From Collimonas arenae (GTDB taxonomy: Bacteria; Pseudomonadota; Gammaproteobacteria; Burkholderiales; Burkholderiaceae_D): a DNA stretch of 64,000 nt. The notes below the pieces were generated by a model, which saw only the letters and a list, made by a program, of their open reading frames with translations, was not told where the DNA came from and made no database searches. Positions 40,616 through 53,780 of the stretch are shown piece by piece. The translations under genes were made by a program, and so were the position numbers. The DNA is taken from contig NZ_CP013233.1 of the NCBI RefSeq assembly GCF_001584165.1, positions 682,001 through 746,000 of the forward strand, given 5' to 3'. Within the stretch, counting starts at the first letter, position 1; the number at the start of each line of letters is the position of its first letter.

Positions 40616-42745
40616 TCACACCTTCAAAAAATCTTCCTTGCCTCCCAGCCAACGCGCCAGATGGACGTTAACCGTGGCGACGTTTTCCGGCGTCGGTTCC
40701 TGCAACAGCGTTTGCGCAAGGTCCCGCGCGCGGTCAACCAGCCACTGGTCGGTCGTCAAATCGGCAAAGCGCAGCATGGCTTGGCCCGACTGGCGCGCAC
40801 CCAGGAATTCACCTGGCCCTCGGATTTCCAGGTCGCGCCGGGCTATCTCGAAACCGTCAGTGGTCTCGCGCATCGTCATCAGGCGCTGTTTTGCGATCTG
40901 GCCCAGCGGGCTTTGATATAGCAGCAAGCATACGCTGGCCGCCGAACCGCGTCCAACTCGCCCGCGCAGCTGGTGCAATTGCGACAGGCCGAACCGTTCT
41001 GCGTGCTCGATCACCATCAGCGAGGCGTTCGGCACATCGACGCCGACTTCAATCACCGTGGTGGCGACCAGCACGTGGCACTCGCCAGCGCTGAAGGCGT
41101 CCATCACCTCCTGTTTCTCGGCTGGCTTGAGGCGGCCATGGACCAGGCCGATGCGCAGGTCAGGCAGGGCTTCCGCCAGCGTCGCATAGGTTTCGGTCGC
41201 AGTCTGCAGCTGCAATGCCTCCGATTCCTCGATCAGCGGGCAGACCCAATAGGCCTGGCGGCCATCCTGTACGGCAGCGTGTACCCGGCCGATCACCTCG
41301 TCACGCCGGTTCTGGTCGACCGCGCGCGTGACGATCGGCGTGCGGCCCGGCGGTAATTCGTCAATCACCGAAATTTCCAGGTCGGCGTAGTAGGTCATCG
41401 CCAGCGTGCGCGGGATCGGCGTGGCGCTCATCATGAGTTGATGTGGCACTACTGCCACCGTATTGGTATCGTCCGGCGCGGCGTCGCTGCCGCCGCTCTC
41501 GGAAATGGTCTTGTTGCGCAGCGCCAGCCGCTGGCCGACACCGAAGCGATGCTGCTCGTCGACGATCACCAGCCCCAGTTTGGCAAACTGCACCGTGTCC
41601 TGGATCAGGGCATGGGTGCCGATCACCAGTTGCGCCTCGCCGGATTCGATCTTGGCCAGGGCCGCCAGCTTTTCTTTCTTTTTCAGGCTGCCGGTGAGCC
41701 AGGCGACGCCGACGCCGAGCGGTTCCATCCAGGCGGCGATCTTGCGGAAATGCTGGTCGGCCAGGATTTCAGTCGGCGCCATCAGCACCGCCTGGTAGCC
41801 GCTGTCGATCGCCTGCGCAGCGGCCAGTGCGGCGACCACGGTCTTGCCGCTGCCGACATCGCCCTGCAGCAGGCGTTGCATCGGGAACGAGGCGCGCAAG
41901 TCGGTGCTGATTTCGGCCACGACCCGCTGTTGTGCGCCGGTCAGCGTGAACGGCAGGGCGGCCAGGAAGGCGGCTGACAACTCGCCGACCGTCGGTAGCG
42001 CTCGGGCATTCTTGGCGCGGCGCGCGACCTGAGCGCGCTTCAATGACAATTGCTGGGCCAGCAGCTCGTCGAATTTCATGCGTACCCAGGCCGGATGCGA
42101 GCGATCTTCCAGCGCATGTTCGTCGACTTCCGGCGGCGGATTGTGCAGCAGGCGCACCGCCGTTTCAAACGGCATCAGCTGCTGGGCTGCAAGTTGTGTC
42201 GGTGACAAGGTGTCGCGCCATTCGATGTGCTGCATGGCGTCGGCAATCGACTTGCGCAGGAATACCTGCGACAGGCCTTCGCCGGACGGATAGACCGGCG
42301 TCAGGACCTCCGGCAGTGGAGCGCCTTCCAGCACCACCTTATAATTGGGATGGACCACTTCGGCGCCGAAAAAGCCGTGGCGGATTTCGCCGCGTGCGCG
42401 CACCCGGGTGCCAACCGCCAGTTGTTTGGTCTGGCTACCGTAGAAATTCAGGAAGCGCATCACCAGTTGACCTGTATCGTCGGCAATGGTGACCACCAGT
42501 TGCCGGCGCGGCCGATACTGGATGTCACAGCTTGTGACGACGCCTTCGACTTGCGCTACGCTGGTGCCCATCATGCCGGCGCGCTGGATGCTGACGATTT
42601 CGGTCTCGTCTTCGTAGCGCATTGGCAGGTGTAGGACCAGATCCATGTCCGAGCGCAGTCCGAGTTTTTCCAGCTTGCTGGCGCGGGTATTCGCGACTGG
42701 TGTGGAAGGGGGCTTGGTGGCGGTTTTTCGCTTCGGAGCAGACAT
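40616..42745 (-). CDS. recG: ATP-dependent DNA helicase RecG
   Basis: Branch-migration helicase that regresses stalled forks and processes recombination intermediates. 709 residues, somewhat above the E. coli length. N-terminal OB wedge domain (RPRRQLVVTIADDTGQLVMRF). Helicase motifs LLQGDVGSGKTVVAALAAAQ (Walker A), VIVDEQHRFGVGQR (DEAH-like), MSATPIPRTLAMT, and C-terminal TTVIEVGVDVPNASLMVIEHAERFGLSQLHQLRGRVGRG, of which only the start is quoted for placement. Confidence 0.97.
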   Translation of the reverse strand: MSAPKRKTATKPPSTPVANTRASKLEKLGLRSDMDLVLHLPMRYEDETEIVSIQRAGMMGTSVAQVEGVVTSCDIQYRPRRQLVVTIADDTGQLVMRFLNFYGSQTKQLAVGTRVRARGEIRHGFFGAEVVHPNYKVVLEGAPLPEVLTPVYPSGEGLSQVFLRKSIADAMQHIEWRDTLSPTQLAAQQLMPFETAVRLLHNPPPEVDEHALEDRSHPAWVRMKFDELLAQQLSLKRAQVARRAKNARALPTVGELSAAFLAALPFTLTGAQQRVVAEISTDLRASFPMQRLLQGDVGSGKTVVAALAAAQAIDSGYQAVLMAPTEILADQHFRKIAAWMEPLGVGVAWLTGSLKKKEKLAALAKIESGEAQLVIGTHALIQDTVQFAKLGLVIVDEQHRFGVGQRLALRNKTISESGGSDAAPDDTNTVAVVPHQLMMSATPIPRTLAMTYYADLEISVIDELPPGRTPIVTRAVDQNRRDEVIGRVHAAVQDGRQAYWVCPLIEESEALQLQTATETYATLAEALPDLRIGLVHGRLKPAEKQEVMDAFSAGECHVLVATTVIEVGVDVPNASLMVIEHAERFGLSQLHQLRGRVGRGSAASVCLLLYQSPLGQIAKQRLMTMRETTDGFEIARRDLEIRGPGEFLGARQSGQAMLRFADLTTDQWLVDRARDLAQTLLQEPTPENVATVNVHLARWLGGKEDFLKV

Positions 42746-42929
42746 ATCGGGCCGTTATTGGTCGGCAGGGCGTAAAATAGAGGGTTTGCTCATCAAAAAG
42801 CATCGAGTGCCGCATCCTCCACTAGGTGGATTTCAGCGCTTGCCATTGTAAAGCCTATAGCCGTATTGGCAACCCGGCTTGGTGTTTTCTGTGGAGCACC
42901 CTGACTGTTATTTCATTATTTATTCGAGC

Positions 42930-45072
<2,143 letters not shown>

Positions 45073-45326
45073 AATTCCACGCGGATCGGGCGCGCGGCGT
45101 CTGATTGCGTCGAGGAAAATAAGTAATAAAATGTAATTTTGCAACTATTCACTGGCAATTTGATCTATGCCAGCGGGTTTCTCGCGCCGCAGCAAAGCAT
45201 CCGCTGCAGCGTGCCGTCCCGGTTTTCCCGGCAATAAATGGCGACGGGCGACATGGCGGGCGGTTGTATGCCGCTACCCAATGCTAGAATGCTGGGCTAT
45301 TTTCAAACTACTACTTGGAGCAACTC

Positions 45327-45680
45327 GTGTTCATTATTTCCAATGCATATGCGCAAGCTGCGCCTGCGGCCACTGCTGCAACCGGTCCACTGGGGCTGGG
45401 CGGCAACTTGACCAGCTTCCTGCCGATCATCTTGATGTTCGTGGTTCTGTATTTCCTGATGATTCGTCCGCAAATGAAGCGTCAGAAAGAACAAAAGGCC
45501 ATGATGGATGCGCTCGGCAAGGGCGACGAAGTGGTGACAGCCGGCGGCATGCTGGGCAGGATCACCAAGGTTGCCGACGGTTACATCACACTGGAAATCG
45601 CCAGTGGCACTGAAGTCCTGGTGCAAAAGGGTTCGGTCACCACGCTGTTGCCAAAGGGTACGATCAAGACGGTGCTGTAA
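45327..45680 (+). CDS. yajC: preprotein translocase subunit YajC
   Basis: Small inner-membrane partner of SecDF. Start is probably GTG 45327 (VFIISNAYAQAAPAA), because TTGGAG at 45315-45320 then sits 6 bases upstream as ribosome site; a TTG at 45315 would use that site as codons. 117 residues with one membrane segment (LPIILMFVVLYFLMIRPQ), followed by KRQKEQKAMMDALGKGDEVV, the typical YajC sequence. Lies between tgt and secD. Confidence 0.95.
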   Translation: MFIISNAYAQAAPAATAATGPLGLGGNLTSFLPIILMFVVLYFLMIRPQMKRQKEQKAMMDALGKGDEVVTAGGMLGRITKVADGYITLEIASGTEVLVQKGSVTTLLPKGTIKTVL

Positions 45681-45849
45681 GAGCCCGCTTGATGAAAAGA
45701 GAGCATCCACTTCGGATGCTCTCTTCCAATGTACCTGCCCGGTACGGACAAGAGCCCCGTAGCGCCCCGCGCCCAGGGTTTCGGCAGCATCAACACTGCA
45801 AGCAAGAGACTCACTTGATATCGAGACTCACACAGAACGCTGAATCAAT

Positions 45850-47715
45850 ATGAATCGCTATCCTCTCTGGAAATATATTCTGATCGTCATCGCGCTGCTG
45901 TTTGGCGTGCTGTACACCATACCGAACTTCTTTGGCGAATCGCCTGCGGTACAGGTGAGCAGCGGCAAATCGACGCTGAAGATCGACAGCTCACTGGCTG
46001 ACCGGGTCTCGCAAGTGCTGCAGCAAGGTAATTTGCAGGCTGACGGCGTCGCGTTTGAAAACACCGGCGCCCAAGGCACGGTACGCGCCCGTTTTCACGA
46101 TACCGACACACAATTCAAGGCCAAGGCGCTGCTTGAGCAAAGTCTGAATACCGATCCGACCGATCCGACTTACGTAGTCGCCTTCAACCTGATGCCGAAT
46201 ACGCCGCATTGGCTGCAAGCCTTGCACGCGTTCCCGATGTACCTGGGTCTCGATTTGCGCGGCGGTGTGCACTTCTTGATGCAGGTCGATACCAAGGCGG
46301 TCATCAACAAGCGCTTGCAAGGCTTGCAAGCCAGCGCCCGCGGCGCCTTGCGCGACAAGGATATCCGCTACAGCGGCATCAACCGCAACGGCGACGCGAT
46401 CGAAATCAGTTTCCGCGACCAGGACACCCTCAACAAGGCGCGCGACCTGCTGGCACCGCAATTGACGGAAATGCAGATACAGGTTGCGCCGCCAGTGGCC
46501 GGCACCGATCCGACGCTGGTTGCGACGCTGAAACCGGAAGCGCTGAAGCAGATCGTCGATAACGGTGTTACGCAAAATATCACCACGTTGTCGAAACGTG
46601 TCAATGAACTGGGCGTTGCCGAGCCGATCATCCAGCGCCAGGGCGCGGACCGCATTGTGGTGCAGTTGCCTGGTGTGCAGGATGTCTCGCGCGCCAAGGA
46701 CATCATCGGCCGTACCGCTACGCTGGAAGTGCGGATGGTAGATGAGTCGGTGACTCGCGGTACTGAAGCAACAGCTGCTGTACCGTTCGGCTCCGAACTG
46801 TTCAAGGTTGGCAAGAATGCGCCGGTAGTGCTGTACAAAGACCCGGTCCTGACTGGTGACTACATCTCCAACGCCGCCGTCAGCTTCGACCAGAATCAGC
46901 AGCCTGCGGTCAGTATCGATCTTAACGGCGATGGCGGCCGCAAGATGCGCGACGCCACCCGTGGCAAGGTTGGCAAGGCCATGGCAATCGTGCTGTTCGA
47001 AAAAGGCAAGGGCGAAGTCCTGACGGTAGCGACCATCCAGAGCGAGTTGGGCTCACGCTTCCAGATCACCGGCATGGGTTCGCCGGAAGCGGCAGCCGAT
47101 CTGGCGCTGCTGTTGCGTGCCGGTTCGCTGGCGGCGCCGATGGAAATCATCGAAGAACGCACCATCGGCCCGCAACTGGGTGCTGAGAACATCAAGAAGG
47201 GCTTCGATTCGACCATGTACGGCTTTGCCGTGATCGCCGTCTTCATGATCATCTATTACATGCTGTTCGGCGTGTTCAGCGTTCTGGCCCTGTCGGTCAA
47301 CCTGCTGCTGCTGATCGCGGTGCTGTCGACATTGCAGGCGACCTTGACCTTGCCTGGTATCGCCGCGATTGCGCTGACGCTGGGTATTGCGATCGATTCC
47401 AACGTTCTGGTCAACGAACGTATCCGCGAAGAGCTGCGTAACGGTAATTCGCCGCAAGCTGCGATTGCCATCGGTTTTGATCGCGCCTGGGCCACCATCC
47501 TGGACTCCAACGTGACGACGCTGATTGCCGGCTTGGCGCTGCTGATTTTCGGTTCCGGCGCGATTCGCGGTTTCGCGGTGGTGCACTGCCTCGGCATCCT
47601 GACCTCGATTTTCTCGGCGGTCTTCGTGTCGCGCGGTTTCGCTAATCTGTGGTACGGCCGCAAGAAGAAATTGACCAGCTTGTCGATTGGTCAAATCTGG
47701 AAGCCGAACGCTTGA
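45850..47715 (+). CDS. secD: protein translocase subunit SecD
   Basis: Uses the proton gradient to pull exported proteins out of SecYEG. 621 residues. N-terminal membrane segment (YILIVIALLFGVLYTIPNFFG), large periplasmic domain with GLDLRGGVHFLMQVD, and five C-terminal segments including GIAAIALTLGIAIDSNVLV NER (conserved Asp in segment 4). Followed by secF after about 100 bases that hold a small hairpin. Confidence 0.97.
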   Translation: MNRYPLWKYILIVIALLFGVLYTIPNFFGESPAVQVSSGKSTLKIDSSLADRVSQVLQQGNLQADGVAFENTGAQGTVRARFHDTDTQFKAKALLEQSLNTDPTDPTYVVAFNLMPNTPHWLQALHAFPMYLGLDLRGGVHFLMQVDTKAVINKRLQGLQASARGALRDKDIRYSGINRNGDAIEISFRDQDTLNKARDLLAPQLTEMQIQVAPPVAGTDPTLVATLKPEALKQIVDNGVTQNITTLSKRVNELGVAEPIIQRQGADRIVVQLPGVQDVSRAKDIIGRTATLEVRMVDESVTRGTEATAAVPFGSELFKVGKNAPVVLYKDPVLTGDYISNAAVSFDQNQQPAVSIDLNGDGGRKMRDATRGKVGKAMAIVLFEKGKGEVLTVATIQSELGSRFQITGMGSPEAAADLALLLRAGSLAAPMEIIEERTIGPQLGAENIKKGFDSTMYGFAVIAVFMIIYYMLFGVFSVLALSVNLLLLIAVLSTLQATLTLPGIAAIALTLGIAIDSNVLVNERIREELRNGNSPQAAIAIGFDRAWATILDSNVTTLIAGLALLIFGSGAIRGFAVVHCLGILTSIFSAVFVSRGFANLWYGRKKKLTSLSIGQIWKPNA

Positions 47716-47730
47716 ATCGAACAGAAAAAT

Positions 47731-47758
47731 CGTCGTCTCCGCGAATGTGGGGATGACG
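47731..47758. repeat. hairpin repeat in the secD-secF gap
   Basis: CGTCGTCTCC (47731-47740) pairs with GGGGATGACG (47749-47758) with two G-T pairs, around GCGAATGT. It resembles the dispersed CGTCATCCCC...GGGGATGACG palindromes of many betaproteobacteria (from memory). No T-run follows, so secF transcription is not expected to stop. Confidence 0.55.
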
Positions 47759-47817
47759 CGACAGAAGTTATTTGAGGTCGTTTTACATAGCGGCCACAGT
47801 GAACAAAAAGGAATGTG

Positions 47818-48762
47818 ATGGAACTTTTCCGCATCAAAAAAGATATTCCGTTCATGCGCCATGCATTGATTTTCAATGTAATTTCGGCGCTGACGTTCGT
47901 AGCTGCAGTGTTCTTTCTGTTTTCGAAAGGCCTGCATCTGTCGATCGAATTTACCGGCGGCACGGTCATCGAAGTAGCGTATACCAAGCCAGCGAATATC
48001 GACGGCATCCGCAAGACTGTCGAGGGTCTCGGTTATAGCGATAACCAGGTAACCAATTTCGGCACAGCGCAGGACGTGATGATTCGTCTGCCGGCGCAGA
48101 AGGGTGTGAACTCCGGTCAGCAAAGCGCGACCGTGCTGGCTGCACTGAAGCAACAGGATGCCGATGTCGAGCTGAAACGCACCGAATTCGTCGGACCACA
48201 AGTTGGCGACGAACTGGCGCATGACGGTTTGATGGCGCTGTTGTTCGTGGTGATCGGTATCGTGATCTACCTGGCGATTCGTTTCGAATGGAAATACGCG
48301 GTGGCGGCGATCATCGCCAACTTGCATGACGTGGTCATCATCCTTGGCTTCTTCGCATTCTTCCAATGGGAATTCTCGCTGACGGTGCTGGCGGCGATCC
48401 TGGCGGTGCTGGGTTATTCCGTGAATGAATCGGTAGTGGTGTTCGACCGCGTCCGCGAAACATTCCGCGATCGCCGCTTCGGCAAGCTGGCAGTGCCTGA
48501 CGTCATGAATCATGCGATCACCAGCACGATCTCGCGTACCATCATCACTCATGGCAGCACGGAAATCATGGTGTTGTCGATGTTCGTCTTCGGCGGCCCG
48601 GCATTGCACTACTTTGCTCTGGCGCTGACTATCGGTATTCTGTTCGGTATCTATTCTTCAGTGTTTGTTGCTGCCGCCGTGGCGATGTGGCTGGGCGTCA
48701 AACGTGAAGACATGATCAAGCCGATCAAGGAAAAGGACGAGACAGATGGCGCCGTAGTCTGA
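47818..48762 (+). CDS. secF: protein translocase subunit SecF
   Basis: Membrane partner of SecD. ATG 47818 (MELFRIKKDIPFMRHA) is chosen over GTG 47815 because AAAAGG is better spaced. 314 residues, six membrane segments. Family sequences: SIEFTGGTVIEV in the periplasmic part, GYSVNESVVVFDRVRE in segment 4, and TISRTIITHGSTEIMVL. End of the queA-tgt-yajC-secDF run. Confidence 0.97.
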   Translation: MELFRIKKDIPFMRHALIFNVISALTFVAAVFFLFSKGLHLSIEFTGGTVIEVAYTKPANIDGIRKTVEGLGYSDNQVTNFGTAQDVMIRLPAQKGVNSGQQSATVLAALKQQDADVELKRTEFVGPQVGDELAHDGLMALLFVVIGIVIYLAIRFEWKYAVAAIIANLHDVVIILGFFAFFQWEFSLTVLAAILAVLGYSVNESVVVFDRVRETFRDRRFGKLAVPDVMNHAITSTISRTIITHGSTEIMVLSMFVFGGPALHYFALALTIGILFGIYSSVFVAAAVAMWLGVKREDMIKPIKEKDETDGAVV

Positions 48763-48813
48763 CGGGGCATCGATAAACCTACTGCGCGCTACAATCTCGA
48801 CACTGCGATGCTC

Positions 48814-48831
48814 GCCGTACCTGCGTACGGC
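48814..48831. repeat. short hairpin downstream of secF
   Basis: GCCGTAC (48814-48820) and GTACGGC (48825-48831) around CTGC form a perfect stem within GCGATGCTC...GCTGCGCTTCTC. I recall similar text between genes in other Burkholderiales, so it may be a dispersed repeat. Confidence 0.45.
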
Positions 48832-48894
48832 TGCGCTTCTCCTGCCGACCTTGCAGCGCAGGTTACGGTTTCCCGAGGCCCCTACGACATCTCA

Positions 48895-48926
48895 ATAAAA
48901 AACCAGCCTTCGGGCTGGTTTTTTAT
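48895..48926. terminator. bidirectional terminator between secF and purB
   Basis: AAAAAACCAGCC, loop TTCG, GGCTGGTTTTTT: a classic tetraloop intrinsic terminator with T-runs in both directions, between convergent secF and purB. Confidence 0.92.
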
Positions 48927-48938
48927 TGCCTGAAAAAC

Positions 48939-48964
48939 GTAGCGTGGGCGCTGGTGCCCACGTA
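48939..48964. repeat. REP-like palindrome, variant unit
   Basis: GTAGCGTGGGCGCTGGTGCC followed by CACGTA is a variant of the GTAGGGTGGGC unit at 9677 and 40589, near the 3' end of purB. Confidence 0.6.
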
Positions 48965-48983
48965 CGTTCTCTCAAAGTGTGGC

Positions 48984-50432
<1,449 letters not shown>

Positions 50433-50589
50433 TTATCCGTAAGAAAACAGGGCAATAACAACTGAAGCCGAATTTTACCATTGTGATCGTGGTAAATATG
50501 TCGCTTTCCGTACCGAGAGGGCTGCGGATCAACAAAGTGGCTTATGTCGAATGTTATAATCGGTCATAATTTTTTGCTATAAGTGACAT

Positions 50590-51198
50590 ATGAAGCTGAT
50601 CGGTTCCCTGGGTAGTCCTTTTGTTCGCAAGGTCCGTGTTGTGATGGCGGAGAAGAAGCTCGATTACGACTTCGTACTGGAAGATGTCTGGTCTGCGGAA
50701 ACCAAGATCCAGGCGTCCAATCCATTGGGCAAGGTGCCTTGCCTGGTGATGGAAGACGGCGGCGCGATGTTCGATTCGCATGTGATCGTCGAATATCTCG
50801 ATACCCTGACCCCGGTTGGCAAACTGATTCCGATCAACAGTCGCGAGCGTTCCGAAGTCAAATGCTGGGAAGCGCTGGCTGACGGTGTCCTCGAAGCCGG
50901 GGTTCTGATTCGCCTGGAAGGTTTGCAGCGTCCTGCGGAACTGCGCAGCCAGGCCTGGATCGATCGTCAGCAGCGCAAGATCGATGCCGGTCTGAAGGCG
51001 ATGGCGACCGGTTTAGCGGAAAAACCATTCTGTTCCGGTACACACTATTCGCTGGCCGACGTTGCAGTCGGTTGCGCACTCGGCTGGCTCAGTTTCCGTT
51101 TCCCGGAAATCACTTGGCGCGAAGATTATCCGACATTGGCAAAATTGTTCGAGAAATTGTCCGAGCGCCAGTCGTTCAAGGACACCGTCCCGCAGTAA
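50590..51198 (+). CDS. glutathione S-transferase family protein
   Basis: A 202-residue protein. Thioredoxin-like N-terminal domain with SPFVRKVRVVMAEKKLDY (active-site Ser after the first strand), NPLGKVPCLVMEDG (cis-Pro) and FDSHVIVEYLD. All-helical C-terminal domain with HYSLADVAVGCALGW (N-capping box). The GST substrate is unknown. It diverges from purB with 238 bases between starts, an AT-richer region where promoters for both must lie. Confidence 0.92.
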   Translation: MKLIGSLGSPFVRKVRVVMAEKKLDYDFVLEDVWSAETKIQASNPLGKVPCLVMEDGGAMFDSHVIVEYLDTLTPVGKLIPINSRERSEVKCWEALADGVLEAGVLIRLEGLQRPAELRSQAWIDRQQRKIDAGLKAMATGLAEKPFCSGTHYSLADVAVGCALGWLSFRFPEITWREDYPTLAKLFEKLSERQSFKDTVPQ

Positions 51199-51426
51199 GC
51201 CTAATGCGCCAACTGTCGCGGACAATCGATTCGAAGTAACAACAGACGCGCATCTCACCGACGCTGGCTGTTTCGTCAACGAAAAGGCGGAGCAGCGAGT
51301 GTCCAGATATCTATTCCCTCTGCATAAGCTCTCACGCATTTCCAGGCCGTTCGCCCAACGGCAATCCACCCAGAATTTGTCATCCCGCGTTTTCGACGAC
51401 GTTGCTGTCCTTCAACTGATGGCGCG
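51199..51426. other. 228-base gap without gene
   Basis: Between the convergent GST and AraC-type genes. I see no convincing coding frame, terminator or known repeat; only an incomplete TCATCCCGCG...CGACGA motif near 51379. Confidence 0.4.
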
Positions 51427-52218
51427 CTAGTTTTTCTTGGGCGCGAAGAATGTCGATGGCGATTGGCCAAAGGTTTTTCGGAACATCGCGGAAAACGCCG
51501 ACTGGCTAGCATAGCCCAATTCTGTCGCGACCAGCGACAGCGGCATGCCGCGCGCGATCATCGGCGCGGCATGCGCCAGCCTGATCTGCTGCCGCCATTG
51601 GCCGAAAGTCATGCCCAGATCGCGTTCGAACAGGCGCGCCAGGGTGCGTTCCGAGGCGCCGACTTGCTGCGCCCAATCGGCCAGCGTGGTATTCGAATCG
51701 GGCGTCTCGATCAAGGCCTGGCAGATTGCGTGCAGGCGTTTCTCTGTCGGCAGCGCAATGCGTATCGCCTGGGTTTTGGCTTCGGCCAGTTCGTTCAGGA
51801 TCAACTGGCTGATCAGTGTCTCGCGCTGACTATCTTCATTGACCTGCGACAGTGCGGCGATCAATTCGCGCAGCAAAGTGGAGACTTCCAGCACGATGCA
51901 TTGACGGCCGTCAAACGGCGCCAAGTCGCTATGCACATACAGCGCGCGCAACTGTGATTTTTCCATGGTGGCGATTTCATGTTCCACCAGCGGCGGAATC
52001 CAGATCGCCCTGAGCGGAGGCACGATCCAGGTGCTGTTGCCGACGCTGACGCGCAACACGCCTTCTGCCGCATAGGTAACCTGTCCCCATGGATGTGAGT
52101 GAGCGTGCAGCAGTTCGGCCGCCTCCAGATTTCGAGCCCGCACCCGCACCGGATGCGCAGCATCCGGTACAACGTCGAGCAGGTCGATGCGGGTATGGGT
52201 GAGTATTTGCGCGGGCAT
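51427..52218 (-). CDS. AraC family regulator with N-terminal cupin domain
   Basis: A 263-residue regulator. Cupin-like N-terminal half (LLHAHSHPWGQVTYAAEGVLRV, WIPPLVEHEI). C-terminal double helix-turn-helix (TLADWAQQVGASERTLARLFERDLG and MPLSLVATELGYASQSAFSAMFRKTFG). This architecture matches regulators of drug or metabolite exporters, such as NimR. It diverges from the Fsr-type exporter gene, its likely target. Confidence 0.92.
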   Translation of the reverse strand: MPAQILTHTRIDLLDVVPDAAHPVRVRARNLEAAELLHAHSHPWGQVTYAAEGVLRVSVGNSTWIVPPLRAIWIPPLVEHEIATMEKSQLRALYVHSDLAPFDGRQCIVLEVSTLLRELIAALSQVNEDSQRETLISQLILNELAEAKTQAIRIALPTEKRLHAICQALIETPDSNTTLADWAQQVGASERTLARLFERDLGMTFGQWRQQIRLAHAAPMIARGMPLSLVATELGYASQSAFSAMFRKTFGQSPSTFFAPKKN

Positions 52219-52460
52219 AGGTTTTCTCTGAAATACAGCGATGCTTTTCAGCCATCCAGGCCTTGTCGTTGCAAGCCAGGATGGCCAGCAGTGGGTGAAA
52301 GGTCAAATTGGCAGAAAATCGACAAATTATGTCGTTCTATCTTAAAACAGTCTCTAAGTTTTTGCTTACACTTCTAACTCGCCCATGACCATAGTCCGCT
52401 GCAACGTGATACAAAAGGCGGCGGCGTCATCTGGGCCACCTGATTACCCACTTTTATTCG

Positions 52461-53701
52461 ATGACCATGCAAACCGCCACCAAGCAGCTTTCCCCCGCGC
52501 TGGATTCGCACGATGCCGAAAAGACCGGCTTCCGTGTATTGGGCGCCATCAGTTTTGCGCACTTTCTCAATGACATGATCCAGTCCCTGATCCTGTCGAT
52601 CTATCCGTTGCTAAAAGGAAATTTCAACCTCAGTTTCGCGCAGATCGGCCTGATCACGCTGACTTACCAGATCACCGCGTCAATCCTGCAGCCGCTGGTC
52701 GGGCTGTACACCGACAAGCATCCGAAGCCGTATTCGCTGGCGCTGGGGATGGGCTTTACGTTGATCGGCCTGTTGCTGCTGTCGGTTGCGCCCAACTACG
52801 GCATCCTGCTGTTGGCGGCGGCGTTGGTCGGTACCGGTTCGTCGATCTTCCATCCAGAGTCGTCCCGGGTTGCCCGCATGGCTTCCGGCGGCCGCCACGG
52901 CTTGGCGCAGTCGATCTTCCAGGTCGGCGGCAATGCCGGCAGCTCGATGGGGCCGTTGCTGGCGGCATGGATCGTGATTCCGCACGGACAAAGCAGCATC
53001 GCCTGGTTCTCGGCAGCGGCGCTGCTGGCGATCGTGGTGCTGTGGCAGATCGGCAATTGGTACAAGCGCAAGCGCCAGGAGGCCAAGAGCCGTCCAGCCA
53101 AGGCTCACCAACATCATTTCGTGTTGCCGCGCAAGAAGGTCATGTTTTCGATCGGCATCCTGCTGATGCTGATTTTTTCCAAGTATTTTTACATGGCTAG
53201 CTTGAGCAGCTATTTCACGTTCTACCTGATTGATAAATTCCATCTGTCGGTGCAGTCGGCACAGTTGCACCTGTTCGTGTTCCTGTTTTCAGTCGCCGCC
53301 GGCACAGTGCTGGGCGGACCGATCGGCGACAAGGTCGGCGCAAGCTGGTGATCTGGGTATCGATCCTGGGCGTGGCCCCGTTCACACTGATGCTGCCGTA
53401 TGCCAACCTGTTCTGGACCGGCATCCTGACCGTGGTGATCGGCGTGATCCTGGCTTCGGCATTCTCGGCGATCCTGGTATTTGCCCAAGAACTGGTGCCA
53501 GGCAAGGTGGGCACCGTATCCGGCCTGTTCTTCGGTTTTGCCTTCGGCATGGGTGGCATCGGCGCCGCGGCTCTGGGCAAATTGGCTGACATGACCAGCA
53601 TCAGTTTCGTCTATCAGGTTTGCTCGTTCTTGCCGCTGATCGGCTTGCTGGCGATGTTCCTGCCGAATCTTGATGCATATCGACGCAAGGCAGCGGGCTG
53701 A
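52461..53701 (+). pseudogene. MFS exporter, fosmidomycin-resistance (Fsr) type (frameshifted)
   Basis: A 12-segment drug exporter of the Fsr type. FAHFLNDMIQSLILSIYPLL, LGMGFTLIGLLLLSVAPNYG, STGSSIFHPESSRVARMASGG-like sequence (here GTGSSIFHPESSRVARMAS) and GGNAGSSMGPLLAAWI are family marks. The frame breaks at about 53336-53340. One base yields GDKVGRKLVIWVSILGVAP and leads to the rest, about 413 residues. Divergent from the AraC-type regulator. Fosmidomycin inhibits the MEP enzyme after Dxs, but the natural substrate is unknown. Confidence 0.88.
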
Positions 53702-53723
53702 CGTCGCAGGCAAGATACCCATA

Positions 53724-53760
53724 AAAAAAGCGCGCTTGCCACATGCAAGCGCGCTTTTTT
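53724..53760. terminator. bidirectional terminator after the Fsr-type gene
   Basis: A 16-base perfect stem (AAAAAAGCGCGCTTGC and complement, loop CACAT) with A/T runs on both sides. It lies between the convergent exporter and peroxiredoxin genes. Confidence 0.92.
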
Positions 53761-53780
53761 ATGTTGGAAAGAGGTACCGA

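Noticed and set aside
47053..48609. Long minus-strand frame across secD and secF
   Set aside because: It crosses two certain genes and their gap. Its His/Gln/Arg-rich composition is that of an antisense shadow.
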